DNA of 37,886 nt from Alphaproteobacteria bacterium (GTDB lineage Bacteria > Pseudomonadota > Alphaproteobacteria > Rhodospirillales > WMHbin7): the NCBI GenBank assembly GCA_015232335.1, contig JADFZV010000030.1:1-37886 (forward strand), in the 5' to 3' direction. Shown piece by piece: positions 1-6,448 of this stretch. Each line of letters begins with the position of its first letter. The first letter of the stretch is position 1. Under the pieces are notes generated by a model that saw nothing but the letters and a program-made list of their open reading frames with translations, was not told the origin of the DNA and made no database searches. A program made the position numbers and the translations under genes.

Positions 1-107
1 GCGAAGCCGTCCTTCTCGCCCATGGCAGCGCGGGGCAGCGGGCCTGACAAGGCCTGCTTCATCAGCTTGCGCTCGAGCCGAGTGAGCGGCGGAATGGGCT
101 GATGTGC
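1..107 (-). other. Out-of-frame continuation of the M48 protease
   Basis: On the minus strand a second frame is open from about 107 to the window edge. It reads AHQPIPPLTRLERKL and continues to the edge without a stop. This resembles the His-Pro plus Arg/Leu segment (THPLT...RI..L) that normally follows PYVR in M48 proteases. The reading frame therefore appears shifted by one base somewhere in about 84-122. This is either a real frameshift mutation or a sequencing/assembly error. The rest of the gene lies outside the window. Confidence 0.5.
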
Positions 108-745
108 GCTTGACGCGGTGGCGGGCGCACATAAGGGTCCTGGCGCTCGACCATCCAGAGTTCCTGCTGGCCGATAATCTCCATGAACTCCATCAGCCCC
201 TTGGGCGATTGCTGGGTTCTGCTCAGATAGGTCACACCGGCCTGATCAGCGGAAGATTCCTGGGTTCTGGAAAAGGCCATCAGATTGCGTGTCGCGATCT
301 GGTTGCCGCCCATCATCACCGCCGAGCCGACATCGCCGCGGCCCGTGGCCACCGCCGCCGCCGCACCCAGCACGGTGGTGATGATGGCCTGGGTCGAGGC
401 ATTCTCGAAGGCGTCGGCCAGTCTGGCCAGATGGCCGCCAGAGATATGGCCGATTTCGTGGGAAATCACCCCGATCACCTGTCCGGCATGGTCGGCCCTG
501 AGCAAAAGGCCGGTATGGACGAACAGCTTTTGCCCCCCTGCGACGAAGGCGTTCAGGCTTTTGTCGTTGACGATATGGACCTCAAGGGCCTGGGGGTCCA
601 GCCCGGCCGCCTCCAACAGTGGCGTTGCGAAGGCGCGGATGGTATTTTCCACCTCGGTGTCGCGGATCATGCCGACGGCCCCGGCCGGGGAGATCCCCGT
701 CAGAAAAAGCAAACAGGTAAGGGCTAGACGTATGAACGCGTTCAA
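62..745 (-). CDS. M48 family metalloprotease (BepA-like), probably frameshifted
   Basis: Secreted zinc metalloprotease of the M48 family, which in BepA-type members acts in the periplasm on outer-membrane protein quality control. A signal peptide occupies about residues 1-23 and ends in an Ala-rich cleavage region. The zinc motif HEIGH lies near residue 96, followed by the family's ESSADQAG helix with the third zinc ligand. The start is TTG at 745, since no ATG fits the signal peptide better. It is only 227 aa, against roughly 450-500 for TPR-bearing homologues. After the conserved PYVR motif the frame reads an unlikely Pro/Arg/Ser-rich tail to a stop at 62. A plausible continuation exists in another frame. 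Divergent from the next gene with only 13 bp between starts. Family call is firm; the C-terminus is not. Confidence 0.8.
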   Translation of the reverse strand: MNAFIRLALTCLLFLTGISPAGAVGMIRDTEVENTIRAFATPLLEAAGLDPQALEVHIVNDKSLNAFVAGGQKLFVHTGLLLRADHAGQVIGVISHEIGHISGGHLARLADAFENASTQAIITTVLGAAAAVATGRGDVGSAVMMGGNQIATRNLMAFSRTQESSADQAGVTYLSRTQQSPKGLMEFMEIIGQQELWMVERQDPYVRPPPRQAHISPFRRSLGSSAS

Positions 746-758
746 GACAGGATATCCA

Positions 759-2057
759 ATGATGTCACAGGAAGGTAGTTCTCCAACCCTTATCCGTCAA
801 TGCGGGCTCTTCTCCAAGGCGTTGGCTCTGGCCGGTCTTTTGGGGGCTTGCGATCCCGGTCTGGCGCCCGGAACCATCGGTCATGTGCAGGGATTTGCAG
901 GCGTTGTTGCCTCGGACGAGCCGCAATCCGTGCTGGTGGCGCGCGATATTCTTTCTGCAGGCGGAACGGCGGCCGATGCCGCCGTTGCCATGTATTTCAC
1001 CATGTCGGTCACGCTTCCCTCAAGGGTGGGGATCGCGGGCAACGGGGCCTGCATCGTCCATAACCCGAAGACCAAGACCACCGAGGCCATCATTTTCATC
1101 CCGCCGTCACCGGCTGCCGTGGCCGCCCCCCGGGCCCTTTTCGCCCTGCATGCCAAATATGGGCGCTTGCGCTGGGCGGCGCTGATCAGCCCGGCAGAAG
1201 GCATGGCCCGCTTCGGAACGCCGGTTTCGCGCGCTCTGGCCCAGGATCTGGTTCTGACGGGTAATAGCTTGCATAATGACCCGGCCACGCGGGCGATTTT
1301 CACCAAAGCGGACGGGTCACTGGTTGGCGAAGGCGATGCCGTACAGAATATCGATCTGGCTTCCTTTTTGTCGCGCCTCAGAGCCCGTGGACCGGCCGAT
1401 CTCTATGCCGGGACCCTGGCCCGCGAAATGAGCGAGGCCGTTCAGGCTGGAGGCGGCAAACTTTCTATAGACGAGCTGCGCGCCGTCAGCGTGCCGATCA
1501 TCGCCACGGAAAAGGTCAAGCTGGGCAATCTGACGGCCCATTTTCCGCCAACCCCTGCGGGAGTCGAGGAAGCCAGGCTTTTGCGCGGGCTGGCCGAGAA
1601 AAAGGCAATGAGTACGTCCCCCTCGTCCGAGGCGGCGACCGGCGGCGGTTTCGTGGTGGCCGACCGTGATGGGCAGGGTGTTGCCTGCCAGACCAGCCTG
1701 GGCGATTTGTTCGGAAGCCGTAAATTGATTCCGGGCATGGGCATGTTGCTGGCTCAGGGAACCGTTTCCCCGTCCAGCCTGGGGCCGATGCTGGTGGTGG
1801 CCCATAATGTTCATGAATTCCGCTATGCCGTGACTTCGGCGGGTGGAGAGGGCGGATTGGCAGGTCTGGCTGGCGTTGCCTCGAAATCGGTGATCGACGA
1901 GCGCCCCCTGGTCGAGGCGGTCAAGGCCGAAGCGGGCAGGCGCATGGTCGCCATCGGCTGTCCCAAGGGTCTGCCGCCGCATCCCGACTCATGCCAGGTG
2001 GCGGTTGATCCCGAAGGCTTTGGCTATGGCATGGGTGTCGGCACCAAAGACAAGTGA
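759..2057 (+). CDS. Gamma-glutamyltransferase-fold lipoprotein, active site altered
   Basis: Predicted lipoprotein of 432 aa: hydrophobic segment with lipobox LLGAC (Cys31) near the N-terminus. The body follows the gamma-glutamyltransferase (Ntn hydrolase) family: GGTAADAAVA near residue 69, and VVADRDG...LFGSRKLIPGMGMLL near 299-330, matching the small-subunit start and following motif. Key residues look lost. The Arg-containing motif that binds the gamma-glutamyl carboxylate reads IFIPPSP near 112, and the TTHFS nucleophile region reads ATGGGF near 293-298, so any Thr is displaced. It is also shorter than the usual 530-580 aa. ATG 759 or 762 gives a normal lipoprotein signal; ATG 732 has a better ribosome site and is an alternative. 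It overlaps the aminotransferase gene by four bases (GTGA), so they are probably co-transcribed. Confidence 0.7.
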   Translation: MMSQEGSSPTLIRQCGLFSKALALAGLLGACDPGLAPGTIGHVQGFAGVVASDEPQSVLVARDILSAGGTAADAAVAMYFTMSVTLPSRVGIAGNGACIVHNPKTKTTEAIIFIPPSPAAVAAPRALFALHAKYGRLRWAALISPAEGMARFGTPVSRALAQDLVLTGNSLHNDPATRAIFTKADGSLVGEGDAVQNIDLASFLSRLRARGPADLYAGTLAREMSEAVQAGGGKLSIDELRAVSVPIIATEKVKLGNLTAHFPPTPAGVEEARLLRGLAEKKAMSTSPSSEAATGGGFVVADRDGQGVACQTSLGDLFGSRKLIPGMGMLLAQGTVSPSSLGPMLVVAHNVHEFRYAVTSAGGEGGLAGLAGVASKSVIDERPLVEAVKAEAGRRMVAIGCPKGLPPHPDSCQVAVDPEGFGYGMGVGTKDK

Positions 2058-3211
2058 CGTCCTTGAAAATATCCCATCGCGGTCAGGTTCCGCCCTTCAT
2101 CGTCATGGATGTCATGCGCATGGCCGCCGAACGCGTGGCCCAGGGCAAGGACGTCGTCCATCTCGAAGTGGGGCAGCCGGGCGGACGACCGCCTCGCAGG
2201 GTGTTGGAAGCGGCCAGGGCGGCCCTGGAGGACGAGACTGAGACGCTGGGTTATACGCTGGCTTTGGGGCATCCCGGTCTGCGTGATGGCATTGCGCGCT
2301 TTTATGCCGATGTTCATGGCGTCACTGTCGATCCTCAGCAGGTGGTGGTGACCACGGGCTCCTCGGGGGCTTTTCTTCTGGCCTTTCTGGCGGCCTTCGA
2401 CGCGGGCGACCGGGTGGCGCTGGCGGCTCCCGGCTATCCGGCCTATCGCAACATCCTGACGGCTCTGGGCTGCGAGGTGGTGACGATTCCGGTCGATGGC
2501 TCGACCCATTTTCATCCCACGCCGGATCATTTGGAAAAATTGGACCGGCCGGTCGATGGATTGATCGTCGCCAGCCCCTCCAATCCCACCGGCAGCATGC
2601 TGGGCACCGCCGCCTTGAAGGCTCTGGCCCTCTGGTGCCACCAGAACGGGGTGCGCCTCGTTTCCGATGAAATCTATCACGGCATCGTGTACGGCCCGAA
2701 GGCGGCGACGGCTTTGGAATTCTCGCCAAGCGCCATTCTGGTCAACAGCTTCTCGAAATACTACGCCATGACTGGCTGGCGTCTGGGCTGGATGGTGGTG
2801 CCCCCCGAGCTTTTGCGCCCCATCGAATGTCTGGCCCAGAATCTGACCATAGCCCCCCCCACTTTGTCGCAGATATCTGCCATGGCCGCTTTCGAGGCAA
2901 CGGACGAATTGAATGCCCGTGTGGCGGGCTATGCCGCCAACCGGGCCTTCCTGCTGGAAAACCTGCCCAGGCTGGGCTTCGACCGTCTGGCCCCGGCCGA
3001 TGGGGCCTTTTACCTCTATGCCGATGTGGCGCATCTGACCAATGACAGCCCTCAATTTTGCAAACGCATTTTGGCCGAGACCGGGGTTGCCGTGACGCCC
3101 GGCACCGATTTCGATACCGAACGCGGGCATTTGGGCTTACGCTTCTCTTTCGCCGGTCCGCTTTGCGACATGGAAGAAGCCGTAAGGCGCTTGTCCGTCT
3201 GGCGCAAATAA
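2054..3211 (+). CDS. Class I/II pyridoxal-phosphate aminotransferase
   Basis: Fold-type I aminotransferase of 385 aa, normal length for the family. The PLP-binding lysine is Lys235 in SFSKYYAMTGWRLGW. The upstream SPSNPTG motif (near 176) and the DEIYHGI motif carry the PLP ring-contacting Asn and Asp. A C-terminal RFSF motif supplies the substrate-carboxylate Arg. Substrate cannot be decided from sequence; relatives act on aspartate, aromatic or branched amino acids. It starts at GTG 2054, overlapping the stop of the preceding lipoprotein gene, which implies translational coupling. Cytoplasmic. Confidence 0.9.
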   Translation: MTSLKISHRGQVPPFIVMDVMRMAAERVAQGKDVVHLEVGQPGGRPPRRVLEAARAALEDETETLGYTLALGHPGLRDGIARFYADVHGVTVDPQQVVVTTGSSGAFLLAFLAAFDAGDRVALAAPGYPAYRNILTALGCEVVTIPVDGSTHFHPTPDHLEKLDRPVDGLIVASPSNPTGSMLGTAALKALALWCHQNGVRLVSDEIYHGIVYGPKAATALEFSPSAILVNSFSKYYAMTGWRLGWMVVPPELLRPIECLAQNLTIAPPTLSQISAMAAFEATDELNARVAGYAANRAFLLENLPRLGFDRLAPADGAFYLYADVAHLTNDSPQFCKRILAETGVAVTPGTDFDTERGHLGLRFSFAGPLCDMEEAVRRLSVWRK

Positions 3212-3227
3212 CGAAAAGGAGAACACC

Positions 3228-3539
3228 ATGGTCACCCGTCCCGATCTTGCCAAGGAACTGTCCCGCGCCGCCCACGAGGCGCTGGGGGCTCTGTCCGGCC
3301 TGAAATCCGAAGCCGAGAGCTTCGCCAAGGCCAAGCTGGAAAAGCTGTTGTCCGACATGAAGCTGGTTACCCAAGACGAATTCGACGCCGTGCGCGCCAT
3401 GGCCGCCAAGGCCAGGACCGAGCAGGAGGCGCTGGCCGCCCGGGTGCGAATTCTTGAGGAAAAACTAGGTATTGCAGCACCGGCTGAAACGCCGAAACCG
3501 GCGCGCCGGAAGACAGCGAAGACCGACTCGAAGGCATGA
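3228..3539 (+). CDS. ubiK: UbiK-family accessory factor (BMFP domain)
   Basis: Small 103-aa protein of the YqiC/BMFP family, now called UbiK, an accessory factor for ubiquinone biosynthesis under aerobic conditions in enterobacteria. It is almost wholly helical. An amphipathic N-terminal segment is followed by a coiled coil (about residues 45-82, with the family signature VTQDEFDAVRAMAAKAR and heptad Leu/Ala/Val), then a Lys/Arg/Pro/Ala-rich tail. A good AAAGGAG site lies upstream of ATG 3228. It follows the aminotransferase by 16 bp and is probably in the same transcript. Confidence 0.8.
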   Translation: MVTRPDLAKELSRAAHEALGALSGLKSEAESFAKAKLEKLLSDMKLVTQDEFDAVRAMAAKARTEQEALAARVRILEEKLGIAAPAETPKPARRKTAKTDSKA

Positions 3540-3545
3540 AACCGG

Positions 3546-3575
3546 CGGCTGGTCACCCAGCCAGCCGATTTTCAT
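3546..3575 (+). terminator. Possible rho-independent terminator after ubiK
   Basis: CGGCTGG (3546-3552) pairs with CCAGCCG (3561-3567), an alternative inner pairing giving a 4-base loop. It is followed by ATTTTCATTT, a broken T-run, so termination may be weak. The rest of 3576-3745 shows no ORF or convincing promoter. Confidence 0.35.
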
Positions 3576-3745
3576 TTCTGCTTTCGACTCCGATTTGCGA
3601 GTCTTTTCAAGGCCCAGCAGGGGCGGGCGACTCCGCCGACTCCGCGTTTACTTCTTGTTAAACCTCCCTGGCTAGCGTTTGTGTTGACACAGGCGGGCAT
3701 CCCACAACATGTTGGAGCCCGAAAGCGAGGCGGGGAGATAGGGGC

Positions 3746-4249
3746 ATGACAGCCTTAGCGCTTGCAGTACATGAAGAATTGGCCAATCCGCTGGATTTGG
3801 TCGAGCAGATCGTTGCCGCCAACGACTGGGCGTTCGACCGTCGCTCGGATGAGGAGATGGCTGTCGAGGTGCCGGGCCGCTGGTGCGATTTCAGCCTTTA
3901 TTTCTCGTGGCGCGAAGACGTGGGCGCCATGCACTTCACTTGTGCCTTCGACATGCGCATTCCCGATGCCAAGCGTCCGCCCATCAACGAGCTTCTGGTT
4001 CTGATCAACGAGAAGATGTGGCTGGGTCATTTCGGCCTGTGGGTGGACGAGGGTGTGCCCATGTTCCGCCATTCCATGCTGCTGCGCGGCCTGCATCAGA
4101 CCAGCATCGAAGAGCTTGAGGATCTGGTCGATATCGCGCTCTCCGAATGCGAGCGCTTCTATCCCACCTTCCAGTTCGTCGTCTGGGGCGGCAAAAGCCC
4201 CATCGAATCCATGCAGGCAGCCCTGCTCGAGCCTGTCGGCGAAGCCTAG
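3746..4249 (+). CDS. YbjN domain-containing protein
   Basis: 167-aa cytoplasmic protein of the YbjN family, common upstream of proC in alphaproteobacteria. The fold resembles type III secretion chaperones, with alternating strands and helices. Recognisable stretches are FDRRSDEEMAVEV near residue 30, the Trp/aromatic-rich WCDFSLYFSWREDVGAMHF in the middle, and the LLVLINEKMWLGHFGLW helix. In E. coli YbjN affects motility and stress responses; a molecular activity is not established. A purine-rich ribosome site (GGGGAGATAGGGG) precedes ATG 3746. It sits 88 bp before proC and probably shares its transcript. Confidence 0.8.
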   Translation: MTALALAVHEELANPLDLVEQIVAANDWAFDRRSDEEMAVEVPGRWCDFSLYFSWREDVGAMHFTCAFDMRIPDAKRPPINELLVLINEKMWLGHFGLWVDEGVPMFRHSMLLRGLHQTSIEELEDLVDIALSECERFYPTFQFVVWGGKSPIESMQAALLEPVGEA

Positions 4250-4337
4250 TGGTGCGCTCAGAGCCGCTCAGCATTTCAGCCGCCATTGAGGCGGCGGCCA
4301 AGCGAGCAAGGGCGAGCGCCCGGCGAGGGGCAAAAGC

Positions 4338-5135
4338 ATGATGGGGGGAGTCCTCCTTGTCGGCTGCGGGCGCATGGGAACGGCGCTGTTGTCGGGCTGG
4401 ATCGGACAGGGCTTCGATCCCAGGGCCATTCTGGTCGTCGAACCCAGCCTGGCGGCAATCGAAGGCGTTCCCTGCGTCGCCGACGTCAAGGACGTTCCTT
4501 TGGGCTTCAAACCCGATATCGTGTTGTTGGCCGTCAAGCCCCAGCTCATGGACGTCGTCCTGCCCCCCTATGCCCGTCTGTCCGAACACGCCTTGTTCCT
4601 GTCGATCGCGGCTGGGCGCACCATCGCCTCGTTCGAGCGCATTCTGGGGCCAGGTGCTGCCGTCGTGCGCTCAATGCCCAATACGCCGGCGGCGGTGGGG
4701 CGCGGCATCACGGTGGCTTGCGCCAACCGCATGGCCAGCAGCATGCAAAAAGCCAGGGCCGAGGAGTTGCTGAGCGCTGTCGGCAGCGTCGCCTGGGTCG
4801 AAGACGAATCCTTGTTGGACGCAGTCACCGCTGTTTCCGGCTCAGGCCCCGCCTATGTGTTTTGGCTGGCCGAAACCCTGGCCAAGGCGGGCGAAAAGGC
4901 AGGGCTTGAGCCCGATCTGGCGGCCAAATTGGCGCGCGCCACGGTTTACGGGGCGGGCGAGCTTTTGTATCGCCAGGATGCACCCGCTGCCACCTTGCGC
5001 CAGAATGTCACCAGCCCGGGCGGCACGACGGCGGCCGCCCTTGCCGTGCTGATGGCCGAGCAGGGCGGGCTTCAATCCCTGATGGACGAAGCGGTGGCGG
5101 CTGCGGCGAAGCGCTCGCGCGAGCTTGCCAGTTAG
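4338..5135 (+). CDS. proC: Pyrroline-5-carboxylate reductase
   Basis: ProC makes L-proline by reducing 1-pyrroline-5-carboxylate with NAD(P)H, the last step of proline synthesis. The 265-aa length is standard. An N-terminal Rossmann nucleotide site GCGRMG lies at 9-14. Then come the AVKPQ strand end, the MPNTPA loop near 114, and the substrate/dimer domain with SGSGPAY near 167 and VTSPGGTTAAAL near 220, the two most diagnostic motifs. The ATG at 4338 is preceded by GAGGGG at proper distance. The following TetR-like gene is 49 bp downstream on the same strand. Confidence 0.95.
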   Translation: MMGGVLLVGCGRMGTALLSGWIGQGFDPRAILVVEPSLAAIEGVPCVADVKDVPLGFKPDIVLLAVKPQLMDVVLPPYARLSEHALFLSIAAGRTIASFERILGPGAAVVRSMPNTPAAVGRGITVACANRMASSMQKARAEELLSAVGSVAWVEDESLLDAVTAVSGSGPAYVFWLAETLAKAGEKAGLEPDLAAKLARATVYGAGELLYRQDAPAATLRQNVTSPGGTTAAALAVLMAEQGGLQSLMDEAVAAAAKRSRELAS

Positions 5136-5184
5136 TCCTTCCTGCACCACATTGGTGAGAGCTTCATCCTGAAAGGCTCCACCC

Positions 5185-5832
5185 ATGGCCGCGAAAGCGC
5201 ATTCCGACAACCGATTGACCGCCGCAAAGGCCATGATGGCTCTGCTGGCCGAGAATAGCTGGCAGAGCATCTCGCTGTCCGAAGTGGCGGCAAAAGCCGG
5301 TCTTTCCCTGGCCGAGCTGCGTTCGGTGGCTTTTGGCAAGGAAGCGCTGCTGTCCGTCCTTGGGTCCGACATCGATCGTCAGGTGTTGGCAGGCCTGGGA
5401 CAGGAAGAGGCAGATATTTCCGCGCGCGACCGCTTGTTCGATGTCCTGATGCGGCGCATCGAAGCCCTGACCCCTTATAAGGCGGCTTTCCAGCGATTGG
5501 CCCGCGAAGGCGCTCGGGCTCCCTTTGCGCTGCTGGCAAGTGCCTGCTCGATCGACCGGGCCATGCCCTGGATGCTGGAGGCGGCGGGAATTTCCTCTTC
5601 TGGCTTGGCGGGCAGATTGAAGGCCAAGGCCTTGGCGGCGGTTTATCTTTCCGCCGTGCGGGTCTGGCTGGGCGACGACAGCGCCGATCTTGGCCCCACC
5701 ATGGGAGCCCTCGATCAGGCGCTGGACCGCGCCGAACGGCTGATCGCGCTGTTGCCGCCCCCCCTGCGTTCCTGCCTTGCGGGAGAAAAAACGACCAAGG
5801 CCCGGACTGGGGCGGACTCAGGGCAGGCCTAA
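5185..5832 (+). CDS. TetR-like regulator (COQ9-like C-terminus)
   Basis: 215-aa protein with a TetR-type helix-turn-helix at about residues 10-57 (ISLSEVAAKAGLSLAELR around the recognition helix). The rest is helical, and a WLGDDSADLGPTMGALDQAL segment near 165-180 resembles the C-terminal part of alphaproteobacterial COQ9/TetR-type proteins. It may therefore be a DNA-binding regulator or a relative of the ubiquinone-biosynthesis protein COQ9; UbiK lies 1.6 kb upstream. Target genes are unknown. The phasin promoter starts about 30 bp downstream. Confidence 0.7.
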   Translation: MAAKAHSDNRLTAAKAMMALLAENSWQSISLSEVAAKAGLSLAELRSVAFGKEALLSVLGSDIDRQVLAGLGQEEADISARDRLFDVLMRRIEALTPYKAAFQRLAREGARAPFALLASACSIDRAMPWMLEAAGISSSGLAGRLKAKALAAVYLSAVRVWLGDDSADLGPTMGALDQALDRAERLIALLPPPLRSCLAGEKTTKARTGADSGQA

Positions 5833-5842
5833 CCCCCTGATA

Positions 5843-5907
5843 TTGCGCCGCAACAATGGCGGGCTTGACGATTTAAATTTCGAGCGCATATTATTGTGCA
5901 GTGCAAC
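5843..5907 (+). promoter_or_regulatory. Putative PhaR operators at the phasin 1 promoter
   Basis: TGCAGTGCAAC at 5897-5907 overlaps the predicted transcription start. Its reverse complement matches the element at the other phasin gene (28221-28231) at 10 of 11 bases. A perfect palindrome, TTGCGCCGCAA, sits just upstream of the -35 at 5843-5853. TGC-rich elements like these are known targets of PhaR, the repressor released by polyhydroxyalkanoate granules. The assignment here is inference. Confidence 0.45.
5865..5894 (+). promoter_or_regulatory. Sigma-70-type promoter of phasin 1
   Basis: TTGACG (5865-5870), an 18-base spacer, and TATTAT (5889-5894). Transcription would begin near 5901, leaving about 58 bases before the phasin ATG. 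Confidence 0.6.
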
Positions 5908-5958
5908 AACCAGTCTGTAAAATTCAGCACGCACCAAGACATCCCGAGGAGGATTTAC

Positions 5959-6387
5959 ATGGTCAAGAAACCCGAGACGCCTGAAGATTTCGATATCACC
6001 AAGGTTTTTGCCGATTTCAAAGTGCCGGGCGTCGATGTCGATGCCATGCTGGCCTCGCAACGGAAGAATATCGAGGCCTTGGCCTCTGCCAACAAGCTGG
6101 CCTTCGAGGGCGTTCAGGCCGTCATGCGCCGCCAAATGGAAATCATGCGCCAAGCGGTCGAGGAAGCGGTGGGAGCCACCAAAAGCCTGACCCAGTCCGG
6201 CTCACCTCAGGACAAGGCTGCCGCTCAGACCGATCTGGTCAAGGACACGTTCGAGCGTACGCTGTCCAACATGCGCGAACTGGTCGAGATGATGAGCAAG
6301 TCGAATTCCGAAGCCTTCGATCTTCTGAACAAGCGCTTCGCCCAGACGATGGATGAAGTCAAGGACGTCATCAAGGGCAAGAAGTAA
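5959..6387 (+). CDS. Phasin family protein (first copy)
   Basis: 142-aa, almost fully helical protein of the phasin family, which coats polyhydroxyalkanoate granules and controls their number and size. Features are an N-terminal FADFKVPGVDVDAML stretch near residue 20, a long amphipathic helix with LASANKLAFEGVQAVMRRQ, and a second helix with TFERTLSNMRELVEMMSKSNSEAFDLLNKR. It has no signal peptide or membrane segment. ATG 5959 is chosen because AGGAGG stands at ideal spacing, and because the protein begins as phasins of this class do (MVKKPE). It has its own promoter and a strong terminator, so it is monocistronic. Confidence 0.85.
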   Translation: MVKKPETPEDFDITKVFADFKVPGVDVDAMLASQRKNIEALASANKLAFEGVQAVMRRQMEIMRQAVEEAVGATKSLTQSGSPQDKAAAQTDLVKDTFERTLSNMRELVEMMSKSNSEAFDLLNKRFAQTMDEVKDVIKGKK

Positions 6388-6417
6388 GCCCTACTCCTCT
6401 GCACATCATACGAAAGA

Positions 6418-6446
6418 GGCGGCATCCCAACGGGTGCCGCCTTTTT
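6418..6446 (+). terminator. Rho-independent terminator of phasin 1
   Basis: A 10-bp stem, GGCGGCATCC (6418-6427) with GGGTGCCGCC (6432-6441) with one G-T pair, a 4-base loop and TTTTT. It stands between convergent genes (phasin and acyl-CoA synthetase) and may work in both directions. Confidence 0.9.
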
Positions 6447-6448
6447 GC

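Noticed and set aside
285..758. Long N-terminal extension of the GGT-like protein from 285
   Set aside because: It lies antisense inside the M48 protease and would place the lipobox in the middle of the protein; ATG 759/762 gives a proper signal peptide.
3684..3712. TTGACA at 3684 as a promoter for the YbjN gene
   Set aside because: The -35 is perfect, but no acceptable -10 lies 16-18 bases downstream (best is about 3 of 6).
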